64,000 nt of DNA from Bradyrhizobium manausense (GTDB lineage: Bacteria > Pseudomonadota > Alphaproteobacteria > Rhizobiales > Xanthobacteraceae). The stretch is from positions 62,001 to 126,000 of the forward strand of contig NZ_JAFCLG010000017.1 in the NCBI RefSeq assembly GCF_018129685.1, read 5' to 3'. Positions 24,977 through 33,638 of the stretch are shown here, piece after piece. The notes under the pieces are model-generated. The model searched no databases. It was not told where the DNA came from and saw only the letters and a program-made list of their open reading frames with translations. The position numbers were made by a program, and so were the translations under genes. Within the stretch, counting starts at the first letter, position 1, and each line of letters begins with the position of its first letter.

Positions 24977-25774
24977 GTGACCAAATCCCCGACGATCCTG
25001 GTATTCGATTCCGGTCTTGGCGGCCTCACCGTGCTGCGTGAGGTCGTGGCCGCGCGCCCGGATGCGCATTATACCTACGTCGCCGACGACGCCTTCTTCC
25101 CCTATGGGAATCACAGCGAGGACGAGATCATCGCCCGCGTCGTGCCGCTGATGGGAAAACTGATCGGCGCCCATGATCCTGATCTCGTCGTCATTGCCTG
25201 CAATACGGCCTCCACCCTGGTCCTATCGCACTTACGTGCCGCTTATTCCGTGCCCTTCGTCGGCACGGTGCCGGCGATCAAGCCGGCCTGCGCCCGGTCG
25301 AAGACCCGCCGCGTCTCGGTGCTCGGCACCAAGGGCACCGTCAAGCGCGAATACACCAGGGCGCTGATCCGCGATTTCGCGCTAGGATGCGAGGTCACGC
25401 TGGTCGGCTCGCCCGAGCTGGCCTCGCTCGCGGAGCGTGAGCTCAGCGGTCATCCGATCAGCGACGCCGACATTCTGGCCGAACTCGCCCCCTGCTTCGT
25501 CGGGGATGCCAAGGACGCGGGCGCACGCACGGACATTGTGGTGCTCGCCTGCACGCACTATCCGCTGCTGCTCGGCCGGATGGAAAAGCTCGCGCCCTGG
25601 CCGGTCGAATGGATCGACCCGGCACCGGCTATTGCTCGCCGCGTCTCCGACCTGCTCGGCCCGCACTGCGGCACCATCGCGCAGACGGGTGCCGAGATGA
25701 TTTTCACCTCGAACCGCGTGCATGGCCTCGGGTCCACGCTGACGCCGTTCTTCGGCGGGCGCGCGGTCGCCTGA
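24977..25774 (+). CDS. murI: glutamate racemase
   Basis: Converts L-glutamate to D-glutamate for peptidoglycan. Both catalytic cysteines are present: VVIACNTASTLVLSHLR and VVLACTHYPLLL. The N-terminal FDSGLGGLTVLREV and the YVADDAFFPYG segment (substrate Asp and Tyr) are typical. At 265 residues it has the normal length. The start is a GTG. It stands alone with no other cell-wall gene nearby, as is common in alphaproteobacteria. Confidence 0.95.
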   Translation: MTKSPTILVFDSGLGGLTVLREVVAARPDAHYTYVADDAFFPYGNHSEDEIIARVVPLMGKLIGAHDPDLVVIACNTASTLVLSHLRAAYSVPFVGTVPAIKPACARSKTRRVSVLGTKGTVKREYTRALIRDFALGCEVTLVGSPELASLAERELSGHPISDADILAELAPCFVGDAKDAGARTDIVVLACTHYPLLLGRMEKLAPWPVEWIDPAPAIARRVSDLLGPHCGTIAQTGAEMIFTSNRVHGLGSTLTPFFGGRAVA

Positions 25775-25835
25775 CTTTTCGCAGGCCCGGAGCGCTGCTA
25801 GGCTTCGCGCATCGTCATCTCGCGAAGGTCATGCC

Positions 25836-26609
25836 ATGTCGGTCCCCGCAACGCCGCTCAACCGCCTCCGCCAGATGTGGCGCGAGGGCCGCCCCGCCTT
25901 CGGCGCGATCGCAACGATTCCGAGCGTGCAGACGGTGCAGATCATGGCGCGCTCGCTCGACTGGATCATCGTCGATCTCGAGCACGGGCCTATCGGCCTC
26001 ACCGAAGCGCATGCGATGATCGCGGCGACGACGGGCACGCCGTGTACGCCCCTGGTGCGGATCGCGGCGAACGAGCCGTGGCTTGCGAAGGCGCCGATGG
26101 ACATCGGCGCCTTCGGCATCAACTTTCCGATGATCACCAACTCTGCGGAAGCGGAGAAAGCAGTGCGCAGCGTGCGCTATCCGCCGCGCGGCGACCGGCT
26201 CTGGGGCCCCTTCCACGCCCCGTTCCGCTGGGGCCAGTCGATGCCTGACTACATGGCGTCCGCCGATGACGAGATGATCTGCATGATCACGATCGAGCAT
26301 GTCGATGCCGTCAACCGCATCGACGAGATCATGGCAACGCCCGGCATCGACGTTGCCGTCATCGGCCCCGGCGATCTCGCCACCTCCATCAACAGGCGCG
26401 GACAGATGGACGATCCGGAACTGCTCGCATTGATCGCGCGGGCCGAGGCCGGCATTCTCAAAAGCGGCGTGCCGATCGGCGGCGTGGCGCGCACCGCCGA
26501 GCAGGCCAACCAGCTGATCGACCGCGGCTACCGCGCGATCGCGCTCGGCTTTGACTGGTCGCTGTTCCAGCGCGGCATCATGGCGGCGTTCGACGGGATC
26601 AAGCGCTGA
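25836..26609 (+). CDS. HpcH/HpaI family aldolase
   Basis: A 257-residue class II (metal-dependent) aldolase of the HpcH/HpaI/GarL group, which cleaves 2-keto-3-deoxy acids to pyruvate and an aldehyde. Motifs: FGAIATIPSVQTVQIMA, WIIVDLEHGPIGL with the catalytic His, the metal ligand Glu in MITIEHVDAVNRIDEI, and the Asp ligand region VIGPGDLATSI. It begins 61 bases after murI on the same strand. There is no catabolic operon around it, so the substrate is not known. Confidence 0.9.
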   Translation: MSVPATPLNRLRQMWREGRPAFGAIATIPSVQTVQIMARSLDWIIVDLEHGPIGLTEAHAMIAATTGTPCTPLVRIAANEPWLAKAPMDIGAFGINFPMITNSAEAEKAVRSVRYPPRGDRLWGPFHAPFRWGQSMPDYMASADDEMICMITIEHVDAVNRIDEIMATPGIDVAVIGPGDLATSINRRGQMDDPELLALIARAEAGILKSGVPIGGVARTAEQANQLIDRGYRAIALGFDWSLFQRGIMAAFDGIKR

Positions 26610-26710
26610 ACGGCGGCCTGAGCTCTTGAGGCTTGCCGCGAACGGCAGTGCTGCTAGGTTCGGCGACCTTTTCGCCGTCCCTTATGTCAGCCCGCGGGAA
26701 CCGGAGAACG

Positions 26711-27478
26711 ATGCGCGGTCAACCCAAGAACATCTCGCTCCCGCGCCGGCTGATTATCGACCTCATGCACGCCTCGACGGGCGTGCCTTTCGTCTCTCTC
26801 GCCCGATCGCTCAAGATTGGTCCCCTGCTGGAGGCCCGCGCGGGAGCTATGACGCCTGCCGGCTGGGCGGCGATGTTCGTCAAGGCCTTTGCCCTGGTGG
26901 CCAGGGACGAGCCGGTCCTGCGCACCGTCTATGCCAAATGGCCCTGGCCGTCGCTCTACGAACTCCCCAATAGCGTGGCGTCGGTGGCCATCGCCCGGGT
27001 CGAGGCCGGCGAGGAATGCGTCATGCCGCAGCGAATCGCGGCTCCGGAGACCATGACGCTGGCCGCCGTCGACGCCGAAATCCGGCGCGCCAAGACGGCC
27101 CCGATCGACGACGTTCCCATGTTCCGCAAGATCATGCGGGTCACCCGGCTGCCGCTGCCGTTGCGGCGCCTGTCCTGGGCGGTGGGGTTGAATTTCGGCC
27201 GGCAGCGCGGCAACTGGTTCGGCAGCTTCGCGGTGAGCTCGGTGGCCGCCTATGGCGGCGGCGAACTCCACCCGATCACGCCCGGCCCCTTTATCGTCAG
27301 TTATGGGCTGGTCGAGCCCGACCAGACCATCCATGTCGTGATCCGCTGGGACCATCGGGTCACAGACGCGGCCCCCATGGCGCGGGTCCTGACGCGGCTG
27401 GAACGGGCCCTGAACACTGAAATCGCTGCCGAATTACAGGCCGTCGGCCCCAAGCCGATTCGGGCTGTCGGGACGTGA
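26711..27478 (+). CDS. 2-oxoacid dehydrogenase E2-like acyltransferase core without lipoyl domain
   Basis: A 255-residue protein that matches only the catalytic domain of lipoate acyltransferases (E2). The C-terminal active-site region reads HVVIRWDHRVTDAAPMARVL, against the family HxxxDG pattern DHRVVDG; His is kept and the Asp is kept, but the Gly is Ala. There is no N-terminal lipoyl or subunit-binding domain and no E1/E3 gene beside it. Similar stand-alone proteins are annotated as 2-oxo acid dehydrogenase acyltransferases in actinobacteria and Bradyrhizobium. It may use free acyl-CoA substrates. The ATG has CCGGAGA upstream. Confidence 0.75.
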   Translation: MRGQPKNISLPRRLIIDLMHASTGVPFVSLARSLKIGPLLEARAGAMTPAGWAAMFVKAFALVARDEPVLRTVYAKWPWPSLYELPNSVASVAIARVEAGEECVMPQRIAAPETMTLAAVDAEIRRAKTAPIDDVPMFRKIMRVTRLPLPLRRLSWAVGLNFGRQRGNWFGSFAVSSVAAYGGGELHPITPGPFIVSYGLVEPDQTIHVVIRWDHRVTDAAPMARVLTRLERALNTEIAAELQAVGPKPIRAVGT

Positions 27479-27494
27479 ATCCGGGCTATTCGCA

Positions 27495-27523
27495 TTGACA
27501 GCGAACCCCAAACTCCCCTAAAA
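27495..27523 (+). promoter_or_regulatory. housekeeping promoter of rpsD
   Basis: A perfect TTGACA at 27495-27500 is followed, after 17 bases, by CTAAAA at 27518-27523, a tolerable -10 for alphaproteobacterial sigma-70. The transcript would start near 27530, giving a leader of about 145 bases before rpsD. Confidence 0.6.
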
Positions 27524-27532
27524 GCCGCCTGC

Positions 27533-27556
27533 TCGCGGGCCGATTTCGGCCCGCGA
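27533..27556 (+). promoter_or_regulatory. rpsD leader hairpin
   Basis: A 10-bp perfect stem (TCGCGGGCCG / CGGCCCGCGA) with an ATTT loop lies right at the predicted 5' end of the rpsD mRNA. No T-run follows, so it is not an intrinsic terminator. It may stabilise the message or take part in feedback control by protein S4. Confidence 0.5.
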
Positions 27557-27675
27557 AGCGTTTCGCGACCCGTGGTCGGCTCCCTCCAGCTTTGGGGATC
27601 GGACCTGTCGGTGCCGGGATGTCCCGTCACACAGGAGGGCGCGTTTCCTCAAACCATGCAACCGAAGAGGACGCG

Positions 27676-28293
27676 ATGACTAAGCGCAGTGAGGCGAAGT
27701 ACAAGATCGATCGCCGTATGGGCCAGAACATCTGGGGCCGCCCCAAGAGCCCCGTGAACCGCAGGGAATACGGCCCCGGCCAGCACGGCCAGCGCCGCAA
27801 GGGCAAGCTCTCGGACTTCGGCGTGCAGCTGCGCGCCAAGCAGAAGCTGAAGGGCTATTACGCCAACATCAGCGAACGCCAGTTCCACGGCATCTATGTC
27901 GAGGCGAGCCGCCTCAAGGGTGACACCGGCGAGAACCTGATCGGCCTGCTGGAGCGTCGTCTCGACGCGGTCGTGTACCGCGCCAAGTTCGTCTCGACGA
28001 TCTTCGCCGCGCGCCAGTTCATCAACCACGGCCACGTCAAGGTGAACGGCCGCAAGGTCAACATCTCGAGCTACCAGGTGAAGGTCGGCGACGTCGTCGA
28101 GGTCAAGGAAGCCTCCAAGCAGCTCGCGCACGTTCTCGAAGCCAGCCAGCTCCCCGAGCGTGATACCCCCGACTATCTCGAAGTCGACCACGGCAAGATG
28201 ACGGCAAAATACGTGCGCATTCCCGCCCTCTCCGACGTGCCGTTCCCGGTGCAGATGGAGCCCCATCTGGTCGTCGAATTCTATTCGCGCTGA
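27676..28293 (+). CDS. rpsD: 30S ribosomal protein S4
   Basis: Primary 16S rRNA-binding protein of the small subunit. At 205 residues it has the standard length. The N-terminal part (RMGQNIWGRPKSPVNRREYGPGQH) is the alphaproteobacterial form without zinc cysteines, and residues about 95-160 are the S4 RNA-binding domain (LERRLDAVVYRAKFVSTIFA, ARQFINHGHVKVNGRKVN). It is a single-gene unit with its own promoter, leader hairpin and terminator, outside the alpha operon, as in other rhizobia. Confidence 0.98.
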   Translation: MTKRSEAKYKIDRRMGQNIWGRPKSPVNRREYGPGQHGQRRKGKLSDFGVQLRAKQKLKGYYANISERQFHGIYVEASRLKGDTGENLIGLLERRLDAVVYRAKFVSTIFAARQFINHGHVKVNGRKVNISSYQVKVGDVVEVKEASKQLAHVLEASQLPERDTPDYLEVDHGKMTAKYVRIPALSDVPFPVQMEPHLVVEFYSR

Positions 28294-28315
28294 TCATATC
28301 GGCAGAACGACATTC

Positions 28316-28345
28316 AAAGGCCCCGGTTCTCCGGGGCCTTTTTGT
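28316..28345 (+). terminator. Rho-independent terminator of rpsD
   Basis: An 11-bp perfect stem (AAAGGCCCCGG / CCGGGGCCTTT) with a TTCT loop, running into TTTTTGTTT, lies 22 bases after the rpsD stop. This is the clearest intrinsic terminator in the window. Confidence 0.92.
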
Positions 28346-28362
28346 TTGGTAGCATGCCATCG

Positions 28363-28578
28363 ATGTCTCGCATGGCCGACCAATTCGCCAATACTCTGCC
28401 TTCGGCAGCGCCGACTGAAGCAGGTCTTCGAGCGTGGAAGACTCTCTCGCGCGGCGAGCAGGTCCGCCTCTATCGGGGGCTGTTTGCTCACCCCGATTGC
28501 AATACCTTCACACCGGACACGGCAAACGACATCCTCTTCGCCGCGCGACAGCGCGTCGCTGAACGTTCTCGTGGCTAG
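28363..28578 (+). CDS. hypothetical protein (71 aa)
   Basis: A 71-residue frame with a protein-like composition: AWKTLSRGEQVRLYRGLFAH and DTANDILFAARQRVAERS suggest two or three helices. No family is recognised. ATGs at 28354, 28363 and 28372 are all possible starts and none has a clear ribosome site. It lies between the rpsD terminator and the threonine aldolase gene, 45 bases before the latter. Confidence 0.45.
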   Translation: MSRMADQFANTLPSAAPTEAGLRAWKTLSRGEQVRLYRGLFAHPDCNTFTPDTANDILFAARQRVAERSRG

Positions 28579-28623
28579 TGCAGGCCCCGCACGAAATACG
28601 TCGCAATTGTTCGACTAGATGAA

Positions 28624-29706
28624 ATGACGAGACCAGCCATGCTCTACACCCCTCCTCCCGTTGATCCCAAGGCGCCGCCGGTGCGCATCAATCTGCTCTC
28701 GGACACGCAGACCAGGCCGACGGCCGCGATGCGCGAGGCGATGGCGCGGGCCGAAGTCGGCGACGAGCAGGTCGGCGACGATCCGACCGTGAATGCGCTG
28801 TGCGAGCGCGTCGCCGCGCTGATGGGCAAGGAGGCTGCCGTCTACATGCCCTCGGGGACGATGTGCAACGTCACCGCGACGCTGGTGCATTGCCGTCCCG
28901 GCGACGAGATGCTCGCGCATGAGACCGCGCACATCATCGCCCGCGAAGGCGGTGCGCATGCTGCGATCGGCGGCTTTCAGGTGACGCAGCTCAAGGGCGC
29001 CGACGGCCAGTTCACGCCGGAGACGTTCCGGAAAGCCCTGCATCCACGCACGCGCTATCAACCACCGCAGACCGTCGTCAGCGTCGAGCAGACCGCCAAT
29101 ATCGGTGGCGGCACCATCTGGAAGAAGGCCGCACTCGACGAGATCGTCGCGATCGCCAGGCAGCACGGCCTCGTCACCCACATGGACGGCGCGCGCCTGC
29201 TCAATGCGACCGTCGCGACCGGCATCTCGGCGCGCGACATGACCGCGGGCTGGGATTCGGCCTGGATCGACTTCTCCAAGGGCCTGGGCGCACCGATCGG
29301 CGCCGTGCTCGCAGGCACGCGCGAATTCATCGACGCGGTCTGGCAGTGGAAGCAGCGCCTCGGCGGCTCGATGCGGCAGGCCGGAATCTGTGCGGCCGCC
29401 TGCATCTACGCGCTCGACCATCACGTCGACCGCCTCGCCGACGATCACGCCAACGCGCGCGCGCTCGCCCGCGGGCTGTCGCAGATCGATGGCATCGAAG
29501 TGCAGGAGCCCGAGACCAACCTCGTGTTCTTCAAGCCCGACGGCGCCGGCATTCCCGGTGACAAGATGGTCGCGGCCCTGCGCCAGCGCGGCGTGACGCT
29601 GGCGATGATGGACGGCCGTATTCGCGCCTGCACCCATCTCGACGTCAATGCGAGCCAGGTCGAGGAAACGCTCGGCTACATCAGAGAGATCGTGCGCGGG
29701 GCGTAA
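28624..29706 (+). CDS. threonine aldolase-type beta-eliminating lyase
   Basis: A 360-residue PLP enzyme of the low-specificity L-threonine aldolase group, which splits threonine or allo-threonine to glycine and acetaldehyde. Motifs: NLLSDTQTRPTAAMREAMA, YMPSGTMCNVTAT, THMDGARLLNA (PLP Asp) and the Schiff-base Lys in DFSKGLGAPIGAVLAG. With the gcv genes at the end of the window it could feed glycine into one-carbon metabolism, though the two loci are 30 kb apart. An ATG three bases earlier is out of frame; the start at 28624 fits the family. Confidence 0.9.
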   Translation: MTRPAMLYTPPPVDPKAPPVRINLLSDTQTRPTAAMREAMARAEVGDEQVGDDPTVNALCERVAALMGKEAAVYMPSGTMCNVTATLVHCRPGDEMLAHETAHIIAREGGAHAAIGGFQVTQLKGADGQFTPETFRKALHPRTRYQPPQTVVSVEQTANIGGGTIWKKAALDEIVAIARQHGLVTHMDGARLLNATVATGISARDMTAGWDSAWIDFSKGLGAPIGAVLAGTREFIDAVWQWKQRLGGSMRQAGICAAACIYALDHHVDRLADDHANARALARGLSQIDGIEVQEPETNLVFFKPDGAGIPGDKMVAALRQRGVTLAMMDGRIRACTHLDVNASQVEETLGYIREIVRGA

Positions 29707-29836
29707 CTACCGCCCGATCGCCCGAGAAACCAAGGTCTTCCCACGCCGACCTTCATGCCGGCAAAGGCGGGAATGTCTTTTGAGACCGGATCACCGAGCG
29801 CGAGCCTCGCAGCGGCGCGCGCGGCGCCCGAACATG

Positions 29837-31123
29837 TCAATTCTCCATGGCTTCATAGACCAGTTGCTTCAATGTCCGCTGGACCCGCTGCCGCTCGGTC
29901 GGGGTCTGCTCAAGCAGCACGAAGAACATGTCCTGCTTGCGATCGATCACCAAATAGCAACCGCTGGCGCCGTCCCACTTCAATTCCCCGAGATCGCCGG
30001 GCGGCGGCGGCTTGGCGTTACCGGGATCGGTGCGGACGGCAAACCCAAGTCCCATGCCAAAACCGTCACCGGGAAAATAGAAGTAGTCCCGCTCAACGCC
30101 GGAGTCCTTGCCGACATGGTCCGATGCCATCAGCTCGAACGTCTTGGGGCTGAGATAGGTCTTGCCCTCGAACGTTCCTCCATTGACCAGCATCTGCCCA
30201 AAGCGCGAAAAGTCCGCCATGGTCGAGACCATGCCGCCGCTGGCGGATTCCCACTTCTGGCGAACCTCGGTCCTGTACTCGCGGCCGACCCGGAAATTGC
30301 TGTCGTTAGGCAGCGGCTGGGCGAGCCGTTTCAGCCTCTCCGGTTCGGTGACGAAGAAGCCTGTGTCGGTCATACCGAGCGGATCGAGCAGCTTTTCCTT
30401 CTCGAGTTCGAACAATGTCTTTCCGGACACGATCTCCATGATCCGCGCCAGAATGTCGGTGGAATGGCCGTACTGCCAGAGCGCACCGGGTTGATTGTGC
30501 AGCGGCAGCTTGGCGATTCGCTCGGCGAACTCGGCGAGATCGAATTCGCCCGCGTAGATGTTGGCGTCGCGATAGGCCTTGCGAACCAGACTGTCGCCGT
30601 AGAAGCCGTAGGTGATCCCGGAGGTATGGCGCATCAGGTCGAGAATGGTAATGGGCCGGACCAATGGTACCAGCTCGAGCGTCTTGGTGCCGTCCTCGGC
30701 CTTCTTCTCCTCACCGACCTTCACATTGGCGAAGGACGGGATGTATTTGGAGACGGGATCGTCGAGCTTGATCTTTCCGTCCTGGATCAATTGCATCGCC
30801 ACAACGGAGGTGACCGCCTTGGTTAGCGACGACAGACGGAAGATCGTCTTGTCCGTGATCGGCGCCTTGCTGACCACGTCCTGCACACCGAAGGCCTCGT
30901 GGTAGACCGGCTTGCCGTGCTGCTTGATCAGCACGGTTGCGCCGGCGATCTTGCCGGTCGCGACCTCATTCTTGAAGAACTCGCTGACCTTGGCGAGCTT
31001 GTCCTGATTGAAATGCGCACCGGCCGGAATCTCGTAGGTGCCCTCCGCGCGCGCGAGCGATATCGTCCCAAACGAGACGAGCGCGCCGCAGGCCAAGGCA
31101 AATCGTGCAAATCGTAAAATCAT
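29837..31123 (-). CDS. exported serine hydrolase (beta-lactamase/class C fold)
   Basis: A 428-residue secreted protein of the class C beta-lactamase/esterase family. A signal peptide (MILRFARFALACGALVSFGT) ends near ARA. The SxxK motif is SSLTK, the YxN-type motif is YGHS in ALWQYGHSTDILA, and the C-terminal KTG-equivalent region is DGASGC. Family members act as esterases, D-aminopeptidases or lactonases more often than as antibiotic-hydrolysing enzymes. I placed the start at 31123, after GGGGAGGGG, rather than six residues upstream. It stands alone in its strand context. Confidence 0.88.
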   Translation of the reverse strand: MILRFARFALACGALVSFGTISLARAEGTYEIPAGAHFNQDKLAKVSEFFKNEVATGKIAGATVLIKQHGKPVYHEAFGVQDVVSKAPITDKTIFRLSSLTKAVTSVVAMQLIQDGKIKLDDPVSKYIPSFANVKVGEEKKAEDGTKTLELVPLVRPITILDLMRHTSGITYGFYGDSLVRKAYRDANIYAGEFDLAEFAERIAKLPLHNQPGALWQYGHSTDILARIMEIVSGKTLFELEKEKLLDPLGMTDTGFFVTEPERLKRLAQPLPNDSNFRVGREYRTEVRQKWESASGGMVSTMADFSRFGQMLVNGGTFEGKTYLSPKTFELMASDHVGKDSGVERDYFYFPGDGFGMGLGFAVRTDPGNAKPPPPGDLGELKWDGASGCYLVIDRKQDMFFVLLEQTPTERQRVQRTLKQLVYEAMEN

Positions 31124-31165
31124 ATCCCCTCCCCGGAACATGGCGGGCGGAGTGTACTGACCGGG

Positions 31166-31720
31166 TCAGTCAGCACAAGGGCTACCGTACCGCGCCAAAA
31201 CGTCCGAGTGCAGGGCGGCGCTTGCTTCCGAAAAACAACAGAATATGACCTGGCCGACCAACGGCGCGGTCGGCAGGGCGTCGATGGTCGTATCGATGGC
31301 AATCTTGGCGGCCCGGTCGGCGGGAAAGCGGAAAATGCCGGTCGAAATCGCGGGGAATGCCACTGAGGCCAGCTCGCGTGTCCCGCACAATTCCAGTGAG
31401 CGGCGATAACAGGAGGCGAGCTGGTCGTCCTCGCCCAGCGTACCGCCGTTCCAGACCGGTCCCACTGTGTGGATCACGTGCGAGGCCTTGAGCCGGTAGC
31501 CTTTGGTGATCTTGGCGTCGCCCGTCTTGCAGCCGTGGAGCATGCGGCATTCGGCAACCAGCTCGGGCCCGGCCGCCCGATGGATCGCACCATCGACACC
31601 GCCTCCACCGAGAAGCGACGAATTCGCGGCGTTGACGATGGCGTCAACGCTCAGCGTGGTGATGTCGGCAACGACGATGTCGAGCTGGACGCCGCCGATC
31701 CGGCGCGTCAGCACCGTCAC
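31166..31720 (-). CDS. macrodomain protein (O-acetyl-ADP-ribose deacetylase type)
   Basis: A 184-residue stand-alone macrodomain of the MacroD/YmdB group, which removes acetyl or ADP-ribose groups. The ligand loop NAANSSLLGGGGVDGAIHRA and the second loop FPAISTGIFRFP are intact, as is VDAIVNAANSS with the catalytic Asn. It lies 3 bases after the monothiol glutaredoxin gene's stop on the same strand, so the two are probably one transcript. A link between the glutaredoxin and ADP-ribose chemistry is not known to me. Confidence 0.93.
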   Translation of the reverse strand: MTVLTRRIGGVQLDIVVADITTLSVDAIVNAANSSLLGGGGVDGAIHRAAGPELVAECRMLHGCKTGDAKITKGYRLKASHVIHTVGPVWNGGTLGEDDQLASCYRRSLELCGTRELASVAFPAISTGIFRFPADRAAKIAIDTTIDALPTAPLVGQVIFCCFSEASAALHSDVLARYGSPCAD

Positions 31721-31723
31721 GGA

Positions 31724-32050
31724 TCAGGCCGCGACGACGACGCCCTTCTCGGACAAGAGCTGCTGCAATTCGCCGGCCTGGAACATCTCGCGGACGATGT
31801 CGCAACCGCCGACGAACTCGCCCTTCACGTAGAGCTGAGGGATGGTCGGCCAGTTCGAATATTCCTTGATGCCGTTGCGCAGCTCGGCGGATTCGAGCAC
31901 GTTCAGGCCCTTGTAGCCGACGCCGACGTGGTCGAGAATCTGCACGACCTGGCCGGAGAAACCGCACTGCGGAAATTGCGGCGTACCCTTCATGAACAGA
32001 ACCACGTCGTTCGACTTCACTTCGTTGTCGATGAATTCCGCGATGCTCAT
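31724..32050 (-). CDS. grxD: monothiol glutaredoxin, Grx4 family
   Basis: A 108-residue monothiol glutaredoxin with the signature active site CGFS (FPQCGFSGQVVQIL). Glutathione-site residues KGTP, WPTIPQLYV and GGCDI are intact. Such proteins hold a labile [2Fe-2S] cluster shared with BolA partners and deliver it to Fe-S targets. A BolA gene lies 4 kb away at 35857-36093 on the same strand, consistent with a functional pair. The macrodomain gene follows directly. Confidence 0.95.
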   Translation of the reverse strand: MSIAEFIDNEVKSNDVVLFMKGTPQFPQCGFSGQVVQILDHVGVGYKGLNVLESAELRNGIKEYSNWPTIPQLYVKGEFVGGCDIVREMFQAGELQQLLSEKGVVVAA

Positions 32051-32340
32051 ATCCGTGTCCTTTTGGGGCTCGAGCCCTCACCTATCAATCCGGGCCGGCT
32101 CAGCCGATCTAACCCGATACCTGCCCATATATGTAGCCCAAACCGTTGTGCATCCAAAGTAAAATGGCGGCGAACCGCCCTGGACATCAGGCCGGGGCGG
32201 CCCTGCGCCATTGCATGATGGCATGAATATCATAGCCGGGGAGGACTTTCATACCGTAACGGAGCCCCTATCTAGGACGAACCTCGGGTTTGGAACCTGA
32301 GATCGCCAACAACGTTCTTTTGTCCTGTCTGGAGAAAAAC

Positions 32341-33588
32341 GTGACGAAACAAGCCTCCGCTACGGCCACGCCGCCGCTTTCGTCACCAACGGCCGCGCAG
32401 GGCAGCCTTGCGCAGGCGCTGGAGGCTGCATTCGTGGCCGTCCGTACCGAGACCGAGCGCCGAGCCGCGCCGCTGTCGCCCGAGGACCAGCAGATCCAGT
32501 CCATGCCGGACGCGAGCCCTGCGAAATGGCATCGGGCGCATACCACCTGGTTCTGGGAGCAGTTTCTGCTGGGTGAGCACGCGCCCGGCTATCGGCCCTT
32601 CCACCCCGACTTCGCGTTCCTGTTCAATTCCTATTACGTCAGCGCCGGCCCGCGCCATGCCCGCAATCATCGCGGCGACATCACCCGGCCCAGCGCCGCC
32701 GAGGTCGGCGCCTACCGTCGCCATGTCGATGCAGCCGTCGTCACATTCTTCCGCGAGGCCGGCGAGGACAAGATTCGCGAGATCGCGCCGCTGGTCGAGG
32801 TCGGGCTGAACCACGAGCAGCAGCATCAGGAATTGATGCTCACCGACATCCTGCACGCCTTTGCGCAGAACCCGGTCTATCCGGCTTACGACGCAGATTG
32901 GCGCTTTCCGTCTGCGACGCGCACCGGCGACGACTGGCTGACGCTCAACGAAGGTATCCACACCGTCGGCCATGTCGACGACAGCTTTCATTTCGACAAC
33001 GAGAAGCCCGCACATCGCGCGCTCGTCGGCCCCGTGAAGATCGCGCGCAATCTCGTCAGCAATCGCGAATGGCTGGCCTTCATGCGCGACGGTGGCTACC
33101 GGACGGCAACACTCTGGTTGATGGACGGCTTCGCCGCGGCCGGCAAGGAAGACTGGCAGGCCCCCGGCCATTGGCGCGAGATCGATGGCCAGTGGCACGT
33201 CATGACGCTCGGCGGCGTCAAGCCGGTCGATCCTGACGCGCCGGTCTGCCACATCAGCTATTACGAGGCCGATGCGTTTGCGCGTTGGGCGGGAAAGCAT
33301 CTGCCGACCGAGATGGAGTGGGAGGTCGCGGCCCGCACCAGGCAACTCAACGACGCCTTCGGCATTGTCTGGCAGTGGACGCGTTCGTCGTATTCGCCCT
33401 ACCCCGGCTACCGCGCCATCGAAGGTGCGCTCGGCGAATACAACGGCAAGTTCATGGTCAACCAGCTGGTGCTGCGCGGTTCGTCACTTGCGACGCCGGA
33501 CGGTCATAGCCGTGTCACATACCGCAACTTCTTCTATCCGCACCACCGCTGGCAGTTCACGGGGTTGCGGCTCGCTGACTATTTCTAG
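32341..33588 (+). CDS. egtB: ergothioneine biosynthesis sulfoxide synthase EgtB
   Basis: Non-haem iron enzyme that joins hercynine to a thiol (gamma-glutamylcysteine or cysteine) with oxygen. An N-terminal DinB_2 domain has the iron ligands His67 (WHRAHTTWF) and His158/His162 (GLNHEQQHQELM). A C-terminal FGE-sulfatase domain includes CHISYYEADAFARWAGKHLP, TEMEWE and YRNFFYPHHRWQFTGLRLA. I chose the GTG at 32341 because GGAG lies 7 bases before it; the reading frame is open 51 bases further up. EgtD follows 50 bases downstream, so the pair is an operon. Confidence 0.94.
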   Translation: MTKQASATATPPLSSPTAAQGSLAQALEAAFVAVRTETERRAAPLSPEDQQIQSMPDASPAKWHRAHTTWFWEQFLLGEHAPGYRPFHPDFAFLFNSYYVSAGPRHARNHRGDITRPSAAEVGAYRRHVDAAVVTFFREAGEDKIREIAPLVEVGLNHEQQHQELMLTDILHAFAQNPVYPAYDADWRFPSATRTGDDWLTLNEGIHTVGHVDDSFHFDNEKPAHRALVGPVKIARNLVSNREWLAFMRDGGYRTATLWLMDGFAAAGKEDWQAPGHWREIDGQWHVMTLGGVKPVDPDAPVCHISYYEADAFARWAGKHLPTEMEWEVAARTRQLNDAFGIVWQWTRSSYSPYPGYRAIEGALGEYNGKFMVNQLVLRGSSLATPDGHSRVTYRNFFYPHHRWQFTGLRLADYF

Positions 33589-33638
33589 TTCTCATCCGAC
33601 GACACATACGCGCCGGACAGCGCGTTCAGGAGAGTATC

